Of a DNA stretch of 64,000 nt, positions 39,101-51,100 are shown in pieces. Source of the stretch: Fragum whitleyi (Eukaryota; Mollusca; Bivalvia; Cardiida; Cardiidae); the NCBI GenBank assembly GCA_948146395.1, contig OX411543.1, positions 30,457,558-30,521,557 on the forward strand, read 5' to 3'. How positions within the stretch are numbered: the stretch's first letter is position 1; each line of letters opens with the position of its first letter. The position numbers and the translations under genes were made by a program. Below the pieces are notes generated by a model. That model was not told the DNA's origin. It did no database searches and saw only the letters and a program-made list of their open reading frames with translations.

Positions 39101-42100
39101 TGAATATTCTTAAAACTTTGTGTGGTTGTCTAGACTGCGCAGTGTTGACCCAAAAAGCACAAATGAATTTATTGAAAATGTCACATACAGGCTCACATAT
39201 CATGTTCCAAACAATAGACTTAACTTGGTTGAGTTTCTTTGTATGAGAGAGTGCATGAACAACACTGGTACATGTTTCAATTGAAACAAGAGGGCCATTG
39301 GCCCTTAAACGCTCACCTGATGCATGGCTAAACAAAAGTCAAAGATATCAAGAAGTTAACATTTCAGACAAATATGTTGCCTCTAAAGTACTAAAAAAAG
39401 TGTTTGACCCTCTATCAAACTCGTGTAAGATTTCAAGACAAGCATTCTGACCAAAATACATAATTTGCAATCAAAGAGTGCACACAAGGATTTTGATAAA
39501 TTTTACCCCTTGACCTCATTTTGGACCCAACTTGACCAAATTCCAAACTAAACCTAGGTTTCATTCAAACATTCTGACGAAGTTTCAAGATATTTGAGTA
39601 AACAAGGGTTTTCTAAAGTTTGACCCCTTGACCCCATTTTTGACCCCACTTGACCCAATTTCAAACTTGACTGAGATTCGATGGAGACAAACATTCTGAC
39701 CAAGTTTCAAGACATTTGGGCCAAAAATGAGGCCTCTAGAGTGCACAAAAGGTTTATAAGATTTGACCCCTTGACCCCATTTATGACGCCACTTGACCCA
39801 ATTTCATACTTAACCGAGATTTGATGTTGACAAACATTCTGACCAAGTTTTAAGACATTTGGGCCAAAAATATGGCCTCTAGAGTGCACACAAGGTTTTT
39901 CTAAGATTTGATCCCTTGACCCCATTTTTGACCCCACTTGACCTTATTTCGAACTTGACTGAGATTTGATCGAGACAAACATTGTGACCAAGTTTCAAGA
40001 CATTGGGCCAAAAATGTGGCTTCTAGAGTGCACACAGGTTTTTCCTAGGATTTGACCCCTTGACCCCAATTTTGACACCACTTGACCCATTTTCGAACTT
40101 GATTGAGATTTGATCGAGACAAACGTTCTGATAAAGTTTCAAGACGATTGGACCAAAAATGTGGTTTTTAGAGTGCAAACAAGGTTTTTCTAAGATTTGA
40201 CCCTTTGACCCCATTTTTGACCCCAATTGACCCAATTCCAAACATGATCGAAATTTGATGAAGACAAACATTCTGACCAAGTTTTAAGACATTTGGGCCA
40301 AAAATGTGGCCTCTAGAGTGCACACAAGGTTTTTCTAAGATTTGATCCCTTGACCCCATTTTTGACCCCACTTGACCTAATTTCGAACTTGACTGAGATT
40401 TGATGGAGACAAACATTGTGACCAAGTTTCAAGACATTTGGGCCAAAAATGTGGCTTCTAGAGTGCACACAAGGTTTTTCTAAGACTTGACCCCAATTTT
40501 GACCCCACTTGACCCATTTTCGAACTTGATCGAGATTTGATCGAGACAAACATTCTGACAAAGTTTCAAGACAATTGGACCAAAAATGTGGTTTCTAGAG
40601 TGCACACATTGTTTTTCTAAGATTTGACCCCTTGACCCCATTTAGACCCCACTTGACCCAATTCAAAACTTGATCGAGATTTGATGGAGACAAACATTCT
40701 GACCAAGTTTCAAAGCATTTAGACCAAAAATGTGGCTTCTAGAGTGCGCACAGGTTTTTTCTAAGATTTGACCCTTTGACCCCATTTTTGACCCAACTTG
40801 ACCCAATTTCTAACTTGACCGAGAGTTGATGGAGACGAACGTTGTGACCAAGTTTCACGACATTTTGGCCAAAACTGTGGCCTCTAGAGTGCACACAAGA
40901 TGTTGACGGAACTCGGACGCCGGACACAGCTCGATCACAATAGCTCACCTTGAGCACTTTGTGCTCAGGTGAGCTAAAAAGGGCCTAAACACTTGCCTGA
41001 TTTTTTAAAATCTTAGACTTGTCCATATTGAAAGTGGAAGTGGAAAACAATGAATAGTGGGTGTTATTTTTATAGAAACCTCCATATATGTGTTAGAAAA
41101 CATCTGCTTTCAATTCAACCAATTTGGGGAACTGAAAGAAAATCATTCTAATAGGTCACTTGTCATGCTAAAAGGTAACATCTGGCTAGTGCTCACATTG
41201 TTCACTCAAGTCAGACTGCAAAGGCTGACTAGGATTCAAAGTTTTCAAACTTGGCTGATTTTCTAAATCTAGAATGACCCTTCTACCTTTCTGTAGAAGA
41301 ATTTAAGAAATGCACCCACTGGTTGACCTATGATGAACCTAACCGTTTTTTTAATTGTTCATTTTATTGAGTTTTAGGATGGTCCCTTAACCCTTTCCTG
41401 TTTTCCAAATTTTGGACCTGTCCAAATTCAAAGGTTTTGCAGACGAAAACTTATAGTGGATTTAATTTGAAAAATAACCATTCAGTAGGGTAGAAAATAG
41501 TGTGGAAAAAGAAGAAATTGCTTGTCAGAAGCAATTTCTTCTTTTTTCACAATGTTTTCTTCTATCATAAAATCACAGGCACGTAAAAAGCAGGGATTAA
41601 ACAGCAAATGGTTAAGGCATGACAGATTACATATTTGAATACCTCTTCTATGGTAGTGACAACTATCATTTTTGACATTAGTGAAGAATTAAGAACTCTG
41701 ACACTGCCTAAGGATTTGAACCGGCATGGATACACCAATGTAAGAAATAGTTTTGGAAACATTTTGATAAAAGGACAATGACAAGTAATGGGCCCATATT
41801 TTCTACCCTATCAGACACAGGACAAGTCCAAAACTATGTTGGCAAATTATTAAAATATACCATGTATGATGATATTTATTCTCTGAGATTCAAATACCTT
41901 CTGTGATATGTTCACCAAGTTCTTGATTTTCAGAATCATCTACAATACAGACATCATCCTCTGAGTCAGAACTCTCATCACTTTGATATGTGGAACTGTC
42001 ACTTATCTCCCCTGATTCACTCTCTGATGACAAATCACTGTCTGATTCCTCCGATATTGATTCATATTCTTCACATTTCTCACTCATTGTTTTTATGACT

Positions 42101-45100
42101 TCATTTTCTTCACTTCTTTGATTATCACAATTTTCTTTATTTTCTTTTTCAAATTCAGGCATTGCACTTATTTCATCTTCATATTCCTCTATCTCTATAT
42201 CATTTTTCTTATCAACCCCTTCCTCTAGCAATGAGATAGTTAATTCTTCCGGATCTACATTTACATTTTCATTTTCTATTCCACTAGCATGTGGTTCTTC
42301 TACTTCCATGCCAATCTGTTCGTTTAATTCTCCCTCTTCTTCACTAATAACCAATTCTTCATCACTAATATCTATGACATCTTTTACTTTATCATCTATT
42401 ACCATTCTAACATCCGTCAAATTTTCAATTCCTATATCTACATTTTCATCAGTTTTTCCCACATCATCATTATCCAAATCTTTCTTCTGTTTCTTTTCTT
42501 TTTTCACTTTCTTTTTATGCTTTTTATGCTTTTTGGAAGATTTTCTTCTCTTTTTATCAAGTAATGAATCAGCCCCATCTGAATCAGAATGATTATCACT
42601 TTTTCTTCGTTTCTTCTTTTTGCTTGATTTTCTTGTTTCATCCCTTTTTTCATCCTTTTTCTTTCTTCTGTCTTCCTTTCTCTTCATTTTTCTTTCGTGT
42701 TCCTCCCTCATGGCTTTTCTCCGTTCTTGTCTATTCTTGAACACCTGAAAAGAATGAAGTCCTGTGTGAATAATCTAGATTACCTAAGGCTAAGTTTCTT
42801 GCACTTCTACTCTCTTTGGATATAGTCAAGTCTTCAAAACTCAATATACAGGCATTCACATCTGTAGTTATTGTCTTGCACTGAAAAAGAGTAATGAAGA
42901 AACAATAATTAAAGATTGCAAGAAACATATCATAGAATCAAATTTTTCAATTGCTTTTTCTATTCTTTTTTTTCTTTTTCTATTGTTTCCAATTTCAAAA
43001 TCAAGCATTTTGTTCAGGATTAAAACGTTAGCGAAGCGCTTTCGAAATGATACCTCTCTTTGCACATTTGTGCACATGCAAAGTTGGGTATCATCCCAAA
43101 GCGCTTGTGAAACATTTTTAAATCCTGAACACAGGGCTATTAACAAAATTCCCGTTTAACAGCAGATGAATTAGTTGAAGAATTTTAAAAGTCCTTTTAA
43201 AAAGCATAGTAGTCATCACATTTAGCAATGCCTTTATCACTACAAGCAGGCTTGACCAAAAGTAGAATTTTAACACAATAGTGTAAAACACATACAGCTG
43301 TATATGAAATAAGCAAATTACATAAAACTTTATTTTCAAAATTTATATGTCATTTGTTTTACTGTGTATACAGATAGCTCCGCATGTTTATCATACTCAA
43401 TGCAATATTTTGCGGGAATGTTGATGCTTTTGATGTCATATAACCCACACACTAAATGACACACTTAGTTTCCTGTGAAATTCTCACAACGTCAATATCA
43501 TTTCGTGTTCATTAATTTTTCATTCAGAAGAATGTTATGAACTATTTACACTCACAAAAGGATAATAAAACTTAATTCAGAATTGTAATCATGTTATGGA
43601 TATATTCTCATTTTAGCTTTGTGGTGTCCATGAATAAAGCCTGATGGGGGAGGAGTTATATGCAACGCATGATCCTTGGGCTTAGCCATAGGATTTAACC
43701 TTTTGCTTATCACTCTACCTAAACATAAGCCCCATTTTTTCATCATTTAGCTTAAAACAAGATTTTATGAAAATTTCTCAAATGACTACATGTATCTGCA
43801 TTTTATATACAGATAGGTTGTTGAGAATTTTTTCAAATAAAATCTTGTTTCAGATTGAATTTGATAAAACAATATTTTTTTTCAGTTGAATCTAAGGCTC
43901 CATTTATGTTTTTTAAAGGCAGATGAGCTATGACCGTTTGACAAATCATGGCGTTTATTCTTGTGCTAATGAGGACATGTACCTGTTCTGTGATTTTACC
44001 ACCATTTTTTCTTGTTCTTGATTCTGACGTCTTTTTCTTCTTTGATGTGGATATTTTTTTGGTTAAGCTGTCTGATACCTATCAAAACATTTGATCCTGC
44101 TTAAAATATTTCATCAATTTTACATCAATGTCAAAAGAAGACTCGGATCAACCTGAGCATCCACACTATTAAATCAGAGCCAATCTTGATTGTTTTATCC
44201 AATCCAATTATCTCAAAACTTACTTTTACAATGATGGGGGTATTTTATCTTAAGTAAGAATAAATACCTGGCTAGTAAGCTATGTCGCCTATGCATACAA
44301 TTTAGCCCTAATAAGACTTAAAAATAAAAGTGTCTCAAATTAAGTTAGATAATCAGGGTTGGGGAAATACGGATTCTCTCTACTTGTATGTGGACAAGTA
44401 AAATGTGATTTTCTACTTGTCCAGGATTAAAATGAACTTAGATGACATGGGCTTTTCTACCTGCAGACAAGAGCATTTTCCACTTTTGACCTGTGATACC
44501 AATGGTCCCAAAATATTAGGAGGTATCCCTTTTTTTCAAAGCAAGGGATTCCGTCAGTAAACTTTTATATCCATAAAACTTAGAAGTTCTTTAAATCAAG
44601 AGATAATTTTTTCAAACCAAGATTTTAACTCCACTTTGTTCCTACATTTGTCAGGAACAAAGTTAAGTTAAATCCTTGGGGTGCAAAGATATAAGTACAT
44701 ATCACTTTCCTTATAGACTTAAGGAACAAATTTAAGTGAAGTAAAAAACCTCGGCTTGAAAAGATATTAGTACATATCACTTTCATTACAAAAGTAAGGA
44801 AGTGAAGTTAAAAACCTTGGCTTGCAACAATTAATATCAGAACACTTATAGCTGTACAAATATTGGTATGATAATACCCCACATGAATTTTTTTAATATC
44901 ACATGGATATTTTTGGAACCATGATGACATACTGCAGTTATTTTTAGTAACTTGCATTTCTGTTAGAAATATCGACAAAAAAAAGACAAATAGAGGTTAT
45001 AGATTAAATGTAAAACATACTTAGTATATTGTATCAAAAATATCTGATATCTCGGCAAAGCCTTGATAATTATCAATCCCCCAACCTCGTTAGATTTTTT

Positions 45101-48100
45101 TTCATACAAAACACTAACTTTGTATCATATTTATCACTTTTACACCTTCTTTCTTTTTCTTTCTTTAAATCTCTACCCAGATAAATAAAGGAAGGGATCC
45201 CTGATTAGCCGGAGGGACCCTCGAAGTAACAAGCAGGAAATCTAGCAGAACCCTATTGGACCAATAAATGTTGATCCCTGTGTTATTGTTTTTGATTGAA
45301 AACTACAATAAATGTACAAGTTACCTTTGTTTTGTCTGTATTTGTTTGTAACAAGTAAAGAATAAGGCAGAACCCTAGTAAGTGTTGAGCCCTGTCTTAT
45401 TGTCCTTGATTGACAACTGCAATAAATGTACAAGTTACCTTTGTTTTGTCTGTATTTGTTGTATTACCATAGCCATACTCCTGTATATTGATTTGTGAGT
45501 GGAATGCGTATTGTCCTGTCTCATAGTCATAGTAATAGTAGGTCCCTGAATGCGGCTCATAATACAACATCTTTTCCTGGAAAAATCACATTGACCAATA
45601 ATTTTATAAACAGACCTCTGGATAGTTACTTTGTTTGAATGGGGTTTTACGTCGCTTTCAACAATCTTTCAGCGATATCACGCCGGCTTGATCACCTAAT
45701 AATGGATTCCTTGTATTTCTCTCACCAGTACTACCATTACATCCTTTCCTAGCCTCCAGCTGGTGTCTCACATAGGTCTATGATTATCAACCTATTGGAG
45801 AGAAACAAATAGACAAAAAGGATGAGTGCCACTGTCGGGGATCGAACATGGGACCACTAGATTGTTAATCTTATGCACTCTATAAGGGCTGCTAAAGAGC
45901 TCTAAAGATGAAATAAGACTGCTAAAGATGGAGAGAGTGATTCTTAATTCAAAATGTTAAGTTTAGAGGGGTTTAAGCCCACAACTGTACTCAGTGTATA
46001 TACATAGTATTTACACTAAGTGCGGTCTTGCACTGAACCCTAGATTTTGTTTTTTGTCAGATAAATCTTATTTGTGGGTACTCATATGAATAGTCTTTTC
46101 AACATAGCCTTTGGGTGAGAATGAACAAATTTAGATTCGACATCACTCCCTCTTATCTGTAGCCTATGGTAAATGTGATACAACAATATTTAGTATTAAT
46201 GATCATTCATTTTTCACCAATATAAAAATTAACATTGATTACATAAACCTATTGGTTACAGATAGGGCTACTTAAATTTTTACAAGTAAATTGAAATAAG
46301 CTTTTGAATAATAAATGTGATTGTAAAGGCAATCTTTTCTTAAGTTTTAGCACATTTAGTTCTTCAAAAACCTTTATGTCGCAACATGAGAAAGAAGGGG
46401 AAAGGCTCTTTGAAAGATTATCTTATTTTTGAACTTAAAGATTTCCATTTAAAATGAGACTTCAAAAGACATTTTGATATATTTATGAACATAGTTGCAA
46501 ATTTATTATAAGATATTGTAAATCAAGAGTAGGTAATGTACAAAACTTACTGAGTCGTAATAGTAGCCTGATTGTGAATGATAATACAACCCATAGTTCT
46601 CATCATATACATAGCCCTGTAATAGCAGAGTATCTTGTGTCTGTCTATTGACCACATCTTGGGCTGCCATCTTTATACTGTCTGCTATAGACATACTACT
46701 CTCATCTGGCATCTGAAGTTTAGAAAAAATGTGTGTAAAATACAACTTTAGCTATGATGTTCATGCTGTATGCTATAGACATGTACCACTTTCATCTGGC
46801 ATCTAAATTGTAGCAAAAAAGTGTGTAAAAATTCAACTATGGCTACGATGTTCATGCTGTATGCTATAGACATTCCACTCTCATCTGGCATCTGAGGTAT
46901 AGAAATAATGTATGAAAATACAACTATTGCTGCCATCTTTAATCTGTCTACTAAAGACATACCACTTTCATTTGACATCTTAAGTACAAGTAGAATAAAT
47001 GTGTATGAATACAACTGCCAAGGCTGCCACCTTTATGTTGCCTACTAAATGCATACCACTATATAGTGGTATGCATATATACTAGACAACTAAGATGGTA
47101 CCCACAATTAATCTTGCATTTGAAGTCTAAAACTGATGTCTATTGACCATGTCTTGGGCTGCCACCTTTAGGAAGTCTAACTTTCATATACCACTATCAT
47201 CCAGCATCTAAAGTACATGTAAACAGAAAGATGTAATAACTACAAGTGTGGCTGCCATCTTAAAGCTGGCTATATAGTGGTATGCTTATAGCAGGCAAAA
47301 TAATTCAGCATTTGATGCATACAACTTTTACTGCCATCTGTATACATTGTACTTTGACCTACGCCTTTGAGGTAGCAGCCTGATTCAAGGGCTGTCCTTG
47401 AATTCTTTTCATCAGGTTATACATGTATTGTTGAAATCAAATGCAAAATAAAACTCACTGTAAACTGCCTTTCAGATTGTTAAATTACATGATGCCTTAG
47501 AATACATATTTATATACAATTTAACATTTACCTTGCTGTCATTTTCTTCTGAATTCTCAGTGACAGATGTTGAGGGATTGGCAAGTCCCTGTGTTGATTC
47601 TACACCCCAGTCAGGCATACATGGTTCTCCTAAAATCAATAATTTACTAATTTTACATCATATGTTGTCTGCAAAATGTGAAATTTTGTATGCAATATGT
47701 CAAATGCTGTATGCTATATGCCAAATGATGTCTGCAATTTGTCAAAAGTGTAAGCAACATGTCAAATGTTGTCTGCATAGTTTGAAATTTTGTATGCAAT
47801 ATGTCAAATGCAATTTGCAAAATATTGTATGTTATATGTCAAATAATGTTTGCAATATGTCAATTGTTGTCTGCAAAATATGAAGTTTTGTATGTGATTA
47901 TGAGAAAAGTTGTCTTGAAAATGTAAAAAGTTGTATTTTATATAACAAATATGTCTGCAAAATAAGACAGAAGTGATAGTGTCAGTATGTGAAATATTGT
48001 ATGCACTATGTCAAATGATGCATGTGATATGCAATTTGTCAATTGTTTTCTACAATATGTTGAATGTTGTCTGCTAAATATGAACTGTTATAGTATGAAA

Positions 48101-51100
48101 TATGAATGTGAAATGTTGTCTACAATGTTTCAATTTGAGTATTTAGTAACCATTTGCGGGACAACCAAATAGAATTGATTAATATGATAATAACTGAATA
48201 TACTTTTTTGTGACAACTGACAAATAAGAAGGATCAAATATTTATTACTGTTATGATTATGTTATCATCACAATTTTAAAATACTATAATGTAAAAACTA
48301 GTTTAAATCATCTTTTTGAAAAAATGCAATTACAGTGGAATATCTATATGTCGAACTTCGTGGGACTCAAAAAAAACTTCGACGTAAAGAATGTTCGACG
48401 AACAGATTAAAGGCGATCTTCGGGGCGAAGACATATGCAACCATCATCACACTTAGGTACGACCGAAACTGATGGCGAAATAACGGACGTATTTGATTAT
48501 CGTGATGAATAAATCGAGTATAAAAGATGATACTTATTTTTATTTACATTTTTATTTGTTTATAAACATCATATAAAACATACATTCCTGGACAAATCAT
48601 TCCCGGATTGGTTACCCAGTCCCTCCTTGGGTACGTCATATTGGTCGATGTTGATGGCTAACCCCCCGTGTCTACCGTTTACTTCACCAATCAAATCCTG
48701 CGTAACATTGGCTTTACATGAGAATTTAACGTCGTAGGTCATATGCATTTTGCCGACCCTTTTCATTTCAAAACAATAAATCACTTAACCTTTCACATTC
48801 TCTATCTGTTACAAACAATCAAACCCAATCAGGTAAACAATCGATATCCAATACTGAGATCGCGCGTGTCAATTACTGTGGTTGACAGGTCGAATGTGTG
48901 AAAAACTACCTCGATTGCAATTTTCATCAATCAAGGTTGGGGTTCGTCGTAAAGAGGTGTGAATGCACACAAACGATAGTGACGGGACCTTGAAATTGGT
49001 TTGACATACGGAAAAAATTCGACCAATGGATAACGACGTACGGAGGTTGAAATACATAGAAATAAAGAGTAAATGAATCGGGACTTGAAAAATACTTCGA
49101 CGTAGGGATAACTTCGTCTTATGGACATTCGACGTAAAGATATTTGACTGTAGTTCCAACAGTATAGAATTCAGTTACTACATGTATGCATATCTAAGAG
49201 GTTTTCAAGAAATTTCGTTTCAGATATTAGTTTCTTAATGAAAGAGGCAAATTTATAGTGGTGGCCTGTCTAAACACAAAATCTACAAAGTACATGTATA
49301 CAAACAGAGTCCCGTGTGACTCTAAGGTAGTGTGCCTATAATAGTTACTCAACATTTCGGAAGAAATGATCTTTTACAATGTTAGCCAAGGTTTCCTTAG
49401 AAGACCTCACTTTACACTGTTAAGGGGATAATTCTCCTCTTGTCTATTTTACTCCTTATATCTTGCTAAATTAAATCTCTCTAAACAAGATATGTTTGTG
49501 GAACACAAATGCTTAAGAAACAACATTTTTTCCCAAAACTTTTACCTTTACAGATGACCTTGACCTTATCAAGTAATGGGCTACTTAACCTTTTGAGACA
49601 AGTTTTTCTGACAGACAGACCAACCGACAGACAGATTAACTGACAGACAGACTGATGGATGGACAGACAGAAGCACAATGCTGAAACAGTATGCCCCTAT
49701 CTTATTGATCAGATGCAAGGGCATAACAAGCAATCAAAGTATTGAAAACACTTACAATACTAATTGTTGGTCACTATTTCATTCAAAAATTTAATCTATA
49801 GACAAATATGGCTCAAAAGCACTTCTGCATGTATGTTTTGGCTGATTTTTTTCTATAGCTCCTGCCAAAGCAGAAATATTCCAGATTTAGCATAACAAGG
49901 TTTAAATTTTCATAAGTTAGAAGTATGTCAAGGAATGGTGAAGACAATATTTACCAATTGTGTAGTTAATGAGATCATTTTGGTCCACCTGTATCCCAGC
50001 CTCAGTGTATGTACCTTGCTTGTAGCTGTGGATCTGACTGCTCAATGTTTCAACCTTCAAATAGTTAATACACTTTTAAGAGATTATTTATTGACTTCAT
50101 TGAGGTATGAAACACTGCATGAATACACAAAGTGTGTTCATACATGAGTGTGATAGGCTTTTCATTTCATACCTCTATGAAATAAACAAAAATTATCTTT
50201 ATTTCATATAATTTATTATCATGAAGCAAAAAGAAAAAAATTGTCAGTTAACCCTTTGCTGTTTAATCCCGGCTTTTTACGTGCCTGTGATTTTAAGATT
50301 GAAAAAACATTGTGAAAAAAGAAGAAATTGCTTCTGACAAGCAATTTCTTCTTTTTCCGCACCATTTTCTACCCTACAGAATGGTTATTTTCCAAATTAA
50401 ATCCACTTTAAATTTTCGTCTGCAAAACCTTTGAATTTGGACGGGTCCAAAATTTTTTAAAACAGGAAAGGGTTAAGAAACAGATTTCTTAAAGGACTAC
50501 TTTTTTCGGAAGCTTACAAAACATATGCATACCCAAAATTGTTTTCATTGGGGGATAAAACCAACTTTTCTGCCAATCAGAACACACAGATATTGATGAA
50601 CAAAACTAAAATTAACTTGATCACATTTTTGTCTGGATTTTTGCATCAAGCAAATAACAGGCATCCAATTTTTTTATAACACTTACAATTTATATATCTC
50701 ATTTTTTTTATGAATTTATTAATAATGAATTTAAAGAACAAGCAATGTCTTCTATAACCAAATTTGTTTCTAGCTCATTTGCTTCTCAGTATTATATGTA
50801 GCTTGAATTTTACACAAATTCAGTTGACTATATCTATCACTTTTTCTTCTATTACACTTTCTATATTTTCAATCTTAATTTTGATGGAAGAATCTTTTGA
50901 AATTTTTGTCCTGAAATTGTTTTGTTTGACAGAACTCTGAATGTTCAAAGTTGAAATTTGTGAGGACAGATAGAGGCTGGTGAAGACCAAATCCTACAAT
51001 AAAACACCCTAATTACAAGATTTCCTTTAACCCTTTCCTGTTTTACAAAATTTTGGACCTGTCCAAATTCAAAGGTTTTGCAGACGAAAAATTTAAAGTG

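Noticed and set aside
39707..40957. Similar minus-strand frames ([17 protein letters not shown]...)
   Set aside because: Same explanation in the sister 145-bp array.
42308..42592. Plus-strand serine/phenylalanine-rich frame
   Set aside because: Complement of the charged AGGF1 exon 7.
47533..47883. 116-codon plus-strand frame rich in YAICQM
   Set aside because: Minisatellite units plus the complement of AGGF1 exon 3.
48869..49159. 96-codon minus-strand frame as a transposase remnant
   Set aside because: No DDE/DDD motif; it lies in the terminal repeat of the non-autonomous TA element.
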